Assembly (NCBI GenBank): GCA_945859605.1
Contig: OX243817.1
Span: 18,211,884-18,275,883, forward strand
From: Lumbricus rubellus
Lineage: Eukaryota; Annelida; Clitellata; Crassiclitellata; Lumbricidae
Reading direction: 5' to 3'
Length of the DNA: 64,000 nt
The translations under genes and the position numbers were made by a program. This document shows, one piece after another, positions 33,588 to 45,460 of the stretch. Within the stretch, counting starts at the first letter, position 1. Each line of letters begins with the position of its first letter. The notes under the pieces were generated by a model that searched no databases, was not told the DNA's origin, and saw nothing but the letters and a program-made list of their open reading frames with translations.

Positions 33588-36500
33588 TGCATAAACGTAG
33601 ACTTGCGCAATGTCATCGTGTTCGTATGTTCTTTTAAGGAACGTATCTGTCAGCCGCAGTCCAGATATACTCTAGCATCAAAACACAATAATAACAACAT
33701 TTATCACCCTTCTCTATGCAAATATCGTACAAAAATATAACAACAACAAAATGTTAAAGGCAATGCAGATCCCATTCATGTAACTGCAGTAAGAGCATAT
33801 TGTCTACATTAAAACACTAAAAGTTTGTCCATTATGAGAAAAAATAAAAAAATGCAGAAATTCGTAAAGCTACACAAACTCAAAGATCATTAACATCCTT
33901 TCTGGCCTTATAACTATGTGCAGTTCTTCAAAATTATTACGATAGTGCTTCAAATATGACAAGTGACTGACTGAATAAATTTTCCTTGTATCAACATGAG
34001 ACGTAAACAACTCTGTTAGCCCCCGTACTCATTCAAATTAATTATGAAACTTTATCAAGTGCCCCGTTAAGATCTAAAGCATGACTAAGTGCATATAAGA
34101 TATTTCCTACCATAAGTCCTGTAGAGATGGCCGTCATACTGAGCTTCAGTGTGATGCTAACACAAGGCTCGACTCGGCAAAGCTGTCTCCCAGAAAGGCC
34201 GCTCCACAGCAGACCTGTGTTGATTCCATTCTGCAGACTCAACATTAACTCCATTGGACGCTCACTACACGCAAAATAATTGGTAATACACATCAGCAAG
34301 AACGCAGGGACTACATCACAATTTAACGAGCCAGTCACAAACACCTATTAATATATAATTCAAGTCAGTATAGTTGTTAAAACAAAGAAAAAACCCAGAA
34401 GATAGCAGTTAAACATGCTATTAGTTACAGACTCCAAGCATCTTAAGTGTCCAAGAGTATCTACAACAACTTTAACAAACCTTGTGGAACTTGTTTTTAA
34501 AATGTCAGAATTCTACTCAAAATTACAGACATTCATTTATTTATTCATTCGGACATTTATATAGCGCTCCTTCAAGTAAAATAAACTACTCAGAGGCACT
34601 CCCGACTCCAGCGCACCTAAAAGAACAGTTTTAAGTTTAGTACGGAACGATCCTAGTAGAGTCCCATGGTGTAGGCGTAGCTCAAAAGGCAGGCCATTCC
34701 AACGAACCAACCACAGAAAAGGCTCGATTCTTCATGCTAGCAGTACGAGCAAAAGGAACCAAGAGGACTCCCTTATCAGCAGAGCGTAGCTAATGACGTC
34801 CTTGGATACCCAATGTAAGGCTGCATAGCTCACAGAGACATTGGTTGCAATAAATGTGTGGTCCGGTAAAGATAAGTATGGTGCAGCATCACCACACACC
34901 TTAGCAAAACAAGGAGAAAATACATATTTTTGCCATAGCCTACTTACCAACAGTTTGTAACTTTGATGTGCAAGTTGAAAGTTTCACCGATAGTAACCAT
35001 CTGTGGAATGTCGTCAACTGTGACTTTTATGTCGCCACACCCAGGCGCCTATCACATACATACACAACAAATTTGTCACAAAATCATCAAATTATGCTAT
35101 CTACACTCTAGCAGATTCTCAACTTTATCAACAAGAATTTACATATCAAATTCAATAAGTTTACATTACAGTCAGGTAAATTAGTATATAACCATTTTTA
35201 ATTTCAATACTTCAATGACAAGCTCCGCGCTAGCGCCAGCGCCAGCTGTACAACTTCAGGAGGTCGTATTTCGCATTAGGATCACGAGAGTTATTCATCA
35301 GGTCAAAGAAATCAAATGGAAGATACAGATAAAAAGAATACCAAAGAATTTTGGCAGCAGGTCATTAGGCAGGTCAATTAAAGAAAGTGAAGAGTAACAT
35401 AGGCAGTATGTCAAATGACCTGCCGTGACCTATGGTGGCGTCACCACTGGGCAAGCTGCATTGGTTTAAAAGTCACTTTTAGCACACTCTCATTGTTATT
35501 AAAATGACAGTCATTTATACAAAAAATCGTTAAAAAAACTGACCACTCGCTGGAGCTGACTCGTCTGTAGTCTTCCCTTTTCTCCCATGTTCGTCTTCCA
35601 GACAATGTCCAGTTTGCCGATGTTGGTCACTCCCTTGAGCAGCCGGACATCTTCCGATGCCTCTGGACGAGCGACGAAGCAGTAGAGGTACTGACGGACA
35701 TCCATTGTATTCACGTAATTGACCGAGCCAAACAATCCCTTTTCACCGCTGTAACAAGTTATCAATAATAATTCGTGGTTTTTCAGTTTTTCTCGAGTTT
35801 TCTGCCGTGCTGGAGTCGGAAGTGCCTCTGAGTAGTTTCCTTGAAGAGGCACTATATAAATACTTGAATGAATCAATCAATATATTAAAATCTGAAGAAC
35901 ACTAATTATTATGCCTCAATTATTCCAATCACCATCTTTAAAATATTAAAAACGTCTTAGTTACTAGCACCACATTTCTTACTATCCTATAAGGACAGAT
36001 CTCAGTCAGTTGCTGAGCAAGCAACACTCACGGCTCTAAAGGTGTCGATGGCTGACCGTTAATTACGAGCGAATAAGCATGTGTTATTCTCATCTACAGC
36101 TAAGCAACACTAGTACCTATTTGTTGTTTGCAGTTTTGTAAATTTATTAAACCAATGGTAATGGAAATACATACTGGAAAATATTTACATAATTTGGTAA
36201 ATTTGTGTCAAAGGAACAATCAAAACTTGTGGTTGGTTCACATAACAGCGGAACAATTACTATCAATCAATAATTCAGGCAGTTATCTGTCTTGGTCAAA
36301 ATATGCTTGTGACCCTTTACTGACCAAAGTGTAGTAAATGGTACGAGAAATCCTATACCCTCAGGCGGTAAAGGGTTAAAGTCACATTTAAAAAGTCAGT
36401 CCCCTCTGATTTGTCTGCACTGCGAGAGGTGCTTAGAATTTCTGAAATTCAGTATGCAGTACAACGATGGAACACAGCTTAGTATAGACATAAATAGATG

Positions 36501-39500
36501 CTCGAGTTACAGCACATAGGAGCAAACCGTGGAGCATGGTGGTGTAGTGGTGGCATCGTTGCCTTGGAACCGAAAGGTTCAGGTTCGAATCCACCTCGCC
36601 ACGTAAGGACCTTGGGCAAGTCCTTCACTCACAATTGCTCAGCGCTTCAGCGTGAAACTCCGATGCAGTGTCCGCTCTGCATTCGGGAGCGCCTCTGAGT
36701 AGAGAGAGCTTGAAGGGGTGCTATAACAAGTGCACATACAAACAACACAAATATACCTGTCACTAGATGGCTGCGAGTTGAGTTCCTTGACAATATACAG
36801 AAGAGATGGCTCGAGGGCAACCTTTTCGAGGTAAATTGGACCAGGAGTGATGTTCTGGATCTGTGCTTCCAGATAAACATCGTCTGACTGCAATGCAAAT
36901 CGATTATAAACTAAGGCTCGTCCGATTCAAAACAATTAATCGATAAATCTCCTAAATTTAACTTCCATTACTTTGGCAGATCTGAACATACATTAAGTGT
37001 TGTAAAATGTTAAAATGTAGTCGCTCGGTCAGTGCTGCAAAATTAATTGCTCATCAAATCTATTGCTAACTCAAAATATGTAATTAATCCAGCCTCGATA
37101 TTATAAGCAAGTAAATGCACTGCATCAGTAAATCTAGTTTTAAGTGTTTATTCTGGGTAGTCGCGGCGGCGCTTATGCCTCATAAGGATTTATGAGGTTA
37201 CACCTTAACATGAAAAATTCACATTCTCTGATGGATCTATAAATGCTGTAGCGGGCAATAATAATGTCAGTCAACATCGATATAGAGCATTACAAGCCTA
37301 AACATGGAGTAAAGATTTAACAAATAAAACAGCCAACTAGCAATCCAAGCCTAAGTTCTAAAATAACCGAGAATTTAGACAGCATTAAATATTTAATGTG
37401 TGAAACACAGATTGAAGAGTGTATTGTGTAGGTCATACCTCTGTGTTATAGAACTTTGTCTTGACATCCAATGGCTTCAAGACCTACAAGCAAAGACAAA
37501 TAAGAGCTGAATAAACTCTCCACCTTCAGCACGGCTCTTAAGGAAGGGGGAATAAGTCTTCTCGTATTAAACATTAACCCTTTCCCGCCGGACCGGGTCA
37601 CCCATGACCCAATTAACAGGATAGATATCAAAACAATTCCAGCTGGAAAGGGTTAAAGCAAATAAATTTGTCTACTGATTGCCAATGCAGCTCAACATTG
37701 TATACTAAGCAACAAAATATGTCATGGCTTTCAAGTTTTTTTTCATATTAACAAATGCTCATACAAAAAATTGTAGAAATTTCTTTATCTAGAGATGATT
37801 TGATATTGTTCAGGGCAAAGCCATGATTTAGATTCCATTTGCATATCTGCTAACTCTGAAGGTCATTTAACGAGAAATGGATCTCATTTTGTGGTCATTT
37901 AACGAGAAATGGATCTCATTTTGTGGTCATTTAACGAGATATGGATCTCATTTTGTGGCTTGCATCAGTATTACTAACCTCATACAAAAGTTACTATAAA
38001 GCAAGAAAAATGCAAGTGGAGGGAGGTATTAGCCTCGGAACCTAGTCAGACAACAGACTTAGAATGAAGACTGAATCAGAGAACCTTGACACAAATCAAT
38101 CAAAGAGCATCAACTTTGCAATTGTTCTTTACATTGTCTCAGATGAGCCGTAAAAAACAGTTTAATCAGAACAATGTAAGATGCCTACGTGAAACTTGAA
38201 GAATTTTCTAAAGTACATCTTCTCTTTCGAAGCCGTTGTGTAGCTGACAGCACAAACCAATCTACAAACACAAGAACTGATCTTGAACTCAATACCTTCA
38301 ACACGTTGCACTTAAATATAATATGTTGGATATAAACACACTAAGCAGTGTAAGCACATACATATTTAGTGTGGTCCATGTGACAATGGTAAAAAATCAT
38401 CTTTAGCAGAACTTTGCTCCACAAGTCTAAATCTGTTCTACCTCTTCTAAGTAAGATTTGTACCAAATTTGAAGCTGATTGGAGCACGTTTAGAGGTAGC
38501 TTAAATCCTTACAATTTCCTCATAATGATTGTTTAATGAAAGTTATTACATTGCTATCTAACACTCAGAAAAATCATTATTAGAACTGCTTACTTACATA
38601 ATTTTGAACTGTTGGATTACACTGGTGTTTAAAAATACCAATACGTCATTATTAACTAGGCTACTCCATTGCGTTCTGATTTCGTTGACTTCCTGCTCCT
38701 CTGATTCTGATGACGAGTTCCAAGCGCACCTGAAATCCCAGCCAAAGCGCGCAAAGTTCAATATCCATACAAATCCTAATGTCACTGCTGCTCTGGACCG
38801 AGACAATGTACCAGACCGAAGTGCCACATAATTATATTCTTGGTGCAGTTGCACAAGCTCTTGGTCATAATGTCAATACGATGAGTTTGTCAAGAAGTTC
38901 CATCTGACGATCACGTTGCAAGAACCGTGAAGAGGAGAGTGAAGTCACGAACAGGGCGGTCATTGGCAATGTGCCGCTGTTCCTGCACTGGGATGGTAAA
39001 CTTCTGTCTGACATTACTGGCAAGAAAGAAACAGTCGACAGAATTGCAGTACTTGTCACAGGTGACGGGGAAGAGATTTTGCTGGGAGTTCCAAAAATTG
39101 GTCGTGAAACTGGTAAAGAACAAGCAAAAGCCTCCCTGAGCACACTGGATGAGTGGGGTCTTCAGAATCGAGTTCATGGATTAGTGTTTGATACCACTGC
39201 CAGCAATACTGGTCTCAAGAACGCACTTTTATTGAGAATGCACCTGAATAAGAATTAGTGTGAGTGGCTTGCCACCATCATGTCATGGAACTTGCACTTG
39301 CTGCTGTTTTCGGATCGCTATTTGGACCGACTGGAGGACCATGCGTTGCTATGTTCAAGAGGTTTCAGCAAAGCTGGCCCAACATTGACAAGGCGATATT
39401 TGAAGTGACATATTCACTGCACACACTTCCGCTCTTCGAGAAGAAATGGTAAAAATTTGCAAAGCAGCGCTGGAAGGATCACATCAAAGAGAAGACTACG

Positions 39501-42500
39501 AGGAATTCTAGAAACTCAGCTTGATTTTCCTGGGTGGTGAAAATGGGTCAAGGGTCTCGTTTAGGGCGCCTGGAGCTTTCCATCACGAGCGTGGGATGGC
39601 AAAAGCCATCTATAGCCTTAAAATATTTCTTTTCCAACAGCAGTTCTCTCTAACTGCCAAAGAGAAGCGCAGTGTAAAGGAGATGGCACTGTGTGTGAGT
39701 CTCGTCTATGTTCGATTCTGGCATGAGGCTCCTCTGCCTATTAGAGCGCCGCTTAATGACATAACTAGGCCTACTTCTTGAGGAGCTCAATAAATATCCA
39801 AATGTAACAGTGGCAAAGGCGGCCTTGACTGCACTTAGCAGGCATCTTTGGTACTTTTCCGAAATTTTGGTTGGCCTGTCATTGTTTGACGACAGAATAG
39901 GAGCGGATGTGAAAACACTGATGGTGACAAACCTCCGCCTTCCACGATCCATCAGTTCCGTTAAACGCCGCGACCATCCGCCAGAACCCCTCAGCTCTCT
40001 TGGCCTTGCATCTTGCTTCACAGAGAGCACTACTGTCATCTTTGACGCTCTGCACTAAGTCTTGAATGGAAAAGAAAAGGTCCAAGGATCTGGCAAAGGA
40101 TCCTAAGAAATGGCACTATGATGTCGTACCAGGATGTCTGGACGGCAGCTTCGGTCATGACAGTTGTGAACGACTTTGCTGAGCGCGCCATTGTTTTGAT
40201 GCAGCGGTACAATTCATCACTGGCAAAGAATGAAGAACAGAAGCAGTTCCTTCTTCGGCTCGTGAAACGACACAGGAAGATCTATCCATCTTCTTCCAAG
40301 GCCACGTTCGTGAAGATGACAGAGGACAGTCAAGGTCACTGAAGGTGCTATCCAAGAATAGCTGTATGTGCCCATAGAAACATTTGACATTTTGAAGTCT
40401 TCATTTATTTTTATTTGCAACAATTACACGATTTTATTCAACTCAAATTCAAGCTTACATTCTTCAACGCAGAACACTGATTTTATGCTCAAATGGTGAA
40501 AAAACATTGACCTTAAGCTACCTCTAAATATTTATCGATCGCTCTAAAATTTGGTAGATGCGATACTGACTTGCCATAGAACAAAACTGGGGTTGTGGAG
40601 CCCAACTCTGAGAAGGTTTTTGTTTTTGGACCACACTAATACATATATATTCATATTATATTGTATTGTATTTAAACATTTATAAAGCTCCTCTAGTAGG
40701 GTGAACCGTTCAGAGGCGCTCCCAGTGCGCAAGGCCCCGCGAGAAGAAACAGGTTTTGAGAAGAGACAAAGCAGAGGAGAGACTACCAGAAAGAAGTGTA
40801 GAGTGAACAGAAGGAGAAAGAGCATTCCAAAGAGAAGGACCAATTGAGACAAATGATTGAGACTGAGTCATAGCAGTTCTAGACCAAGGAACCAAGAGGT
40901 CAAATCTGTTGGATGAACGAAGTGGACGGTGGGAGGAAGCCGAGTGTATGTATATGTATGCATATGTAAAGATTGAATGCAATTCTGGCATTACATAATT
41001 AAACTGGCATTACATAATTAAACTATGGTAACATAGTCAAAGGTTGTCAAATTGCATCATTTGATGTAACTATCTTACAACTTAATACACACTTTTATCA
41101 GATCTATGTATGACGTCTGTTTCACTTGTCTCACGTAACCTGTATATAAAATGGGAAGTATAAGCAAAAGTGTATGTAGTAAAGTGTATGTAGTAAAGTG
41201 TAGTACAGTATGTAGCAAAGTGCAAAAACGGAAACTTGTTTAACTTCAGTTCACACTTAACAGAGCTAATTTCAATGGCATCACAGACCTTTACCTGTTA
41301 ACGATCCACCATTGAACTTTTAACAATAATTGTAATTCAAATTAATTTTATTTAATGTTCAATGTCCTTACATGTGCGTCCCAAGCTCCTTGACTTCATG
41401 ATGAATGACATCATCGATGCTGTCGTCAGGGTCGAGCTCAGACTTTGGAGAAGTGTTTGCACCAGACAACGTTAGGCGCTGAGAACTCGTCTGCAAATCG
41501 GCCTACACAATAAACATACAACAGCAAACAGAACAAACATTGTACATCTCACAAAATTATCTGCATGAACCAACTTGCAAACTCGCACTAGGGGTCTAGG
41601 GCTAACTGATCAAACTGGTTTCACTCTACTTTATAACCACTGGGTCTAAATAATCTTTTCTTATCTATTCCTGTGGGGTATCCCAATTATACAGGTCCAT
41701 TGACCAGCTTTCTTTAACTAATTAAGTTTTCGCTTTGATTATTGTCTGATTAATTTGCGATACTTGTGATGCTTTGTGTAACCTTATTCCTGCATTAGTG
41801 AGCTTGATACACAAGGACCAATAAAAAAATTGATTGATTGATTGATTGATAATTCAACCAAGTTTATGTAAAAGAACTTCAGAGCACAAACCTTGACGAC
41901 AATGTCACCGCATATCTGCTGGCTGTCGTTGTGAATGCTGATGTAACTGGAGAATGTCTCACCAAGAAAAATATTCCTAACACATTAAAACATTTATGAC
42001 CATCAGACCACAACCATCATAATCATCAGCATAATCACAACCATCCAAATAAATAATCAGCATAATCATCAGTATTATAATCTTTTTAAAAACAATTTAC
42101 ACGTTATGAAAAAGGGCTTACAAGCAGGGATTTGGTTGCCAAACATTCTGTAAATTATGGAAAGCATGAATAGTAGCCAAAAATTGAACCAAGGCAATAT
42201 TAAACTGATGTCCATGTATCGAATATTTCCATGTTTCAGTGAACTGAGCCAAATAATTCATTAAGTTTTCCGTTAATAATAAAGTACAATAAAGTTAATT
42301 AATTACACGATCCTATCAGCATTAGTCCTGAAGAGTCCCACTTCAGTTCTATAAGACATTTTGGTGGAAGCAAAATATGAAAACTGTAATTCACCAACCA
42401 GACAACCTTTCTTTGTGGTAACAAGGCAAGACAACAAGTCATCAGTTTCACAAATCGCAGACCATACTGCTCAACAACAAGTTGGTAATTTCTTATGCAT

Positions 42501-43207
42501 CGCATAATTGTATTAACAATTACATACACATGGATGAAAACCAAGTATACATCAACAATCTGTCACTATGGCACTAGAGCCGCAATCAGAAGCAAGTCTC
42601 ACGATCTTTTAAGATATCTTACAACTAGCCTTACCCAAAATTTTGAGGAAGTGTCAGAAATGACCCAATGCTAAAGTGCGCCAAGCCAGGGTTTAGCATC
42701 AAGTCACTTTTGGCGAATTCATGAAATGCATCATGGGGTAGATCCCGAGGACTGCATGATGGCAGAGTGTGTGATATCATCAACGAAGGCTTCGTCAATC
42801 TCATCACTGAAATTCACAACATACAAGTCATGGTAAGGATGCGTTACTTGGCACAACATTTATGGCGTGCCATACATAATTTTGACATGTAGACAAATAA
42901 TAAAGTCGCCAATCTATCAACTAACAAGACATCACTACGTGCCATGCCTCGCGCTGTGCAATGAATTCCATGATTAATTTTACCGAGCGTACTTTACCGA
43001 GCATACTTAAAATAGACAGTTGGACAACTGAGTGCTTATTGAGCATGTAGAGATCTAATCAATGAAATTGACCAATTGATGGGTGTACCGTAGTGCCCGG
43101 TCGCAACATTGTATTAATAAATATCTGAACTATAAAATCAAGTGAATTAAATGTGAGAAAACACCTTTAAGAGCCAGTAAGTGTTCCTTTTCCTTAATAC
43201 CTTCCAT
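33564..43207 (-). CDS. TRAPPC13: TRAPP complex subunit 13
   Basis: Eleven minus-strand exons join in phase: 43207-43165, 42806-42635, 41976-41892, 41502-41372, 38261-38189, 37483-37439, 36887-36757, 35748-35547, 35048-34948, 34264-34111 and 33671-33564, giving 414 residues (human about 417). TRAPPC13 belongs to TRAPPIII-type tethering complexes acting in Rab1-dependent ER-Golgi traffic and autophagy. Conserved stretches recognised from the vertebrate protein include [12 protein letters not shown] start, [77 protein letters not shown] and [14 protein letters not shown]. The C-terminus after [10 protein letters not shown] is short and ends DIESPA inside a minisatellite, differing from the vertebrate end. 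The fourth intron contains a 2.3-kb transposon. Transcription is convergent with DXO and divergent from the STMND1-like gene. Confidence 0.96.
34553..34800 (-). mobile_element. L2-like LINE 3' end fragment
   Basis: On the minus strand a decayed frame reads [18 protein letters not shown], like the C-terminal end of an L2/CR1-type ORF2. It is followed by the structured tail AGTGCCTCTGAGTAG ... AGCGCTATATAAATG and TGAATAAATAAATGA simple repeat. It lies in a TRAPPC13 intron in the gene's orientation. Confidence 0.7.
35798..35881 (+). mobile_element. SINE/L2 3' tail fragment
   Basis: GTGCCTCTGAGTAG followed by TTGAAGAGGCACTATATAAA and TGAATCAATCAATA is the 3' tail and terminal microsatellite common to SINEs and L2 ends in this window. 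It lies in a TRAPPC13 intron, antisense to the gene. Confidence 0.7.
36311..36378 (-). mobile_element. TTAA-hairpin element
   Basis: On the minus strand this reads TTAACCCTTTACCGCCTGAG ... TACCATTTACTACACTTTGG and ends AGTAAAGGGTCA. It matches the two copies in the Tudor gene over most of its length; one boundary has lost TTAA (GTCA). Confidence 0.75.
36529..36740 (+). mobile_element. tRNA-derived SINE with L2-type tail, copy 1
   Basis: The tRNA-like head has an A box (GGTGGTGTAGTGGTGG) and B box (GGTTCGAATCC). A body follows (GGACCTTGGGCAAGTCCTTC, CACTCACAATTGCTCAGCGC), then the tail GAGCGCCTCTGAGTAGAG ... GAAGGGGTGCTATAACAAG. The same structure is at 52793-53001 (minus) and 54130-54280 (minus). 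It lies in a TRAPPC13 intron, ending 16 bp from an exon's donor side. Confidence 0.88.
37574..37656. mobile_element. TTAA-bounded hairpin element
   Basis: TTAACCCTTTCCCGCCGG on the left and CCAGCTGGAAAGGGTTAA on the right form imperfect inverted ends bounded by TTAA, 83 bp in total. The interior differs from the 71-bp family but the terminal CCCTTT is shared. Confidence 0.65.
37861..37957. repeat. 32-bp tandem repeat, 3 copies
   Basis: Units start GGTCATTTAACGAGAAATGG at 37861, 37893 and 37925, with one A-to-T change in the third. It lies in a TRAPPC13 intron. Confidence 0.93.
38366..40638 (+). mobile_element. hAT-like DNA transposon in TRAPPC13 intron
   Basis: Inverted ends TTAGTGTGGTCCA and TGGACCACACTA bound 2.27 kb, flanked by a perfect 8-bp duplication ATACATAT (38358-38365 and 40639-40646). 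Subterminal sequences are also related in inverted orientation (GAGGTAGCTTAA near 38492 and TTAAGCTACCTC near 40513). The interior carries a broken transposase on the plus strand, antisense to TRAPPC13. Confidence 0.88.
38830..40350 (+). pseudogene. hAT-like transposase, frameshifted
   Basis: Recognisable blocks in order are [16 protein letters not shown] (38834), [20 protein letters not shown] (near 38968), [16 protein letters not shown] (near 39180), [16 protein letters not shown] (near 39270), [15 protein letters not shown] and [20 protein letters not shown] (near 39847). D in HWDGK, D in FDTTASN and the C-x-x-H block are where hAT transposases carry their conserved Asp and Cys-His residues; this comparison is inference. 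Stops and frame changes, including a TAG near 39256, break the frame, so the gene is inactive. I recall similar proteins being abundant in cnidarian and other invertebrate genomes. Confidence 0.75.
40672..40990 (-). mobile_element. L2-like LINE 3' end fragment
   Basis: The minus-strand frame reads [20 protein letters not shown] then [18 protein letters not shown] and [10 protein letters not shown], matching the C-terminal end typical of L2-clade ORF2. It continues into the tail GAGCGCCTCTGAACGG ... GAGGAGCTTTATAAATG. It is inserted just beside the hAT-like element. Confidence 0.8.
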
Positions 43208-43739
43208 TTTAAAATAAAAGTTAAATTTGGTTGATCAAAACCAAACAAATTTTATCAACATTTCACAAAGATTGTAAATATCTCAGGCGGAATAAATGAG
43301 CATAAATGTGTAAGTAAGTAAGAATTCTTCTGGACTCAATTCCTCCTAACGATAATATTATTTTCTTCTTTGACGTTGACATTCTTTGTAATCATCTCGT
43401 TGACGTATTCTAAGCCAGCAGTTTTTAAACGATGGGACGCGAACCATGCCTATTTTTAAAACTTAACATAGGTATCATTAGCAAAGTGATTTGTTAGCTA
43501 CTCTAGTCCACCATGGCTGTGCTTCTTTTCCTTAAATTTCAAATTGTAAGCGTTCTAATAGTAATTCTATTTTCCCTTTTCCGCTTATATGATTAAACTC
43601 TTGAGATCATGTATTCTTGAATTCGTCTACGACTCTAATACCCACCCTAGCCCTGCAAGGAAGAGTACAGTTTTATCAAAGCAATAATAATCAATTGCTG
43701 TGGGACTTCGCATTCTGCGGTTTTAATCTGACCTTTGCT

Positions 43740-43855
43740 GGTGGTACCACCACATATAGTATATTACAGACATATACGAAGCTCCTCTATGTGGTACCAC
43801 AGTATCACAGTATAGATAACAAATTATTTAATTATTTATACTGTGGTGGTACTTT
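43740..43855. repeat. Imperfect inverted repeat
   Basis: GGTGGTACCACCACATATAG at the left pairs with TATACTGTGGTGGTACT at the right, with a further internal GTGGTACCAC copy near 43791. It could be a small MITE or structured regulatory DNA. Confidence 0.5.
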
Positions 43856-44997
43856 GCCAACAGTAAAAATCAGGTTTAGTCTACTTCCACCATAGATATA
43901 TTATAAATTTGTTTATGTTTTCTTGGTCCGGTGATTTCTTTTTACCTTTGCTCTGCCGTTGTTTCCGGTCCTGTTTCTAGGTCTCCGTTGGCTTCCTTGG
44001 AAACGCGTGCCTGTATTCAATCTATTGTTATCCTGCTATTGATCGTCATGATATATTGTATAGCTTGTGAGCGTCACTAGAAATATTATCAAAACAGGAT
44101 GATACATGTATGGTTCTCCTGGCGAGTTTGATGAAATTTCTCTTGTGGACTGCAAATACCGAATTCTAAGGCATTGTATCGGCAAAAGGGCATTCGGCGA
44201 CACATTACTGACGGTATAAAATTTATAATTTATCATATTTGGCTTAATATAGGCGTGTATGATATTTATAGGCAACAATGTTAACATGACATACCAGTAT
44301 TGACTGTTCAAATGACGCGTCGAAAGGATGATATCAACCTCGTAAACACATAATAGAGAACCTATCTATTTTTTAATCTAGACCACTTTGTTCAGGAGGG
44401 AAGCGAGTATTCTGCAAGGAAGAAACGGCTGATCAATTAAACTTTATTGCACATTCTCTCTCGTGATTGGCGATGTAATTTTAAATCAATTAGACCTGAC
44501 ACTAATTTGGATTGTGTGCCAATGCACTTTGAAGTTTGGCAATTTAAAATAGTGTCGTCTTAGCATAAGTTGATCTGCGAGGAAAGATAAAGAGCTCCAA
44601 CTAAAAAAAATTGCAGACAAGGACAATGTAAGGGTGATGGACTAAGTCGCATATGCCAAACATGAGCTCTTTTGAAGTGCTAGCTAGAAAAAAAGACTGC
44701 TCACATAGGCATGTGTGTTTTCAGTAAGAAAGTCAAAGACAGTAACTTTGATGCAGCATGTTGAGTCAGAACATGACTTTTACTAGTTCAAACAAGGTGC
44801 ACCATGGTCACTGGTGCAAATTGTGCACTTTGTATAGAGGTACTGTAGACAAGTCCGGTCATGGTGAGACTATATATTTGTTAGCACTTTCAGTGACACT
44901 TGAACCAAGGTGAAGAGATGCTGTTGAAGACTTCATATGTGAGCCTTACGAATATAGTGTTTCTCAGTACCATAAATAATATAATTGAGCAATTGAA

Positions 44998-45085
44998 CAG
45001 TAGCGCCTCTGATCGAGTAGGTCTCTTGAAGACGGCGCCATATAAATTCTTGGAATGAATGAATGAATGAATGAATGAATGAAGA
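44998..45085 (+). mobile_element. SINE/L2 3' tail with (GAAT)n
   Basis: TAGCGCCTCTGATCGAGTAG, then GACGGCGCCATATAAATTC, then about seven TGAA repeats form the shared tail and terminal microsatellite, truncated at the 5' side. Confidence 0.75.
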
Positions 45086-45460
45086 TGCAAATGTGCAGAC
45101 TTGGTGAAATAGTTGTTCAATGTAGGTAAACATGCTTCTCTTTGAGTGCTGTATAAGTACTTGAGATATTTTCTCTTGTGCAAGTTAATATATTATGACA
45201 TCCCTTTTTATTTGGTTATAGCATGCATACAGGCATGTTCATATACATGCATACAACTGCACCCATACATCATAATGTTGCAGCAAGCTCCTTTGATTAT
45301 GTTTTCTGATGAGGCACAGCGTTAATTAATGATTATGATAAGTGAGTGAGAATTAACTGTCTCCAGTACACTGCATTACATGTACATGTAGCTTGATGCT
45401 CTTTACTTTAGAGTGTTTGTCTACGGAGAAGAAGAAGGCGCCAAAAGCAATAGCGGAAAA

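Larger units (their letters stand above)
43208..45460. promoter_or_regulatory. Divergent intergenic region TRAPPC13 / STMND1-like
   Basis: 2.25 kb separate the two start codons and should contain both promoters. No TATA box could be assigned with confidence. The region includes an imperfect inverted repeat around GTACCACCACA (43740-43855) and a SINE tail at 44998-45085. Confidence 0.5.

Noticed and set aside
36529..36605. tRNA gene in TRAPPC13 intron
   Set aside because: The tRNA-like head is followed by a repeated body and tail seen at other loci, so it is a SINE head.
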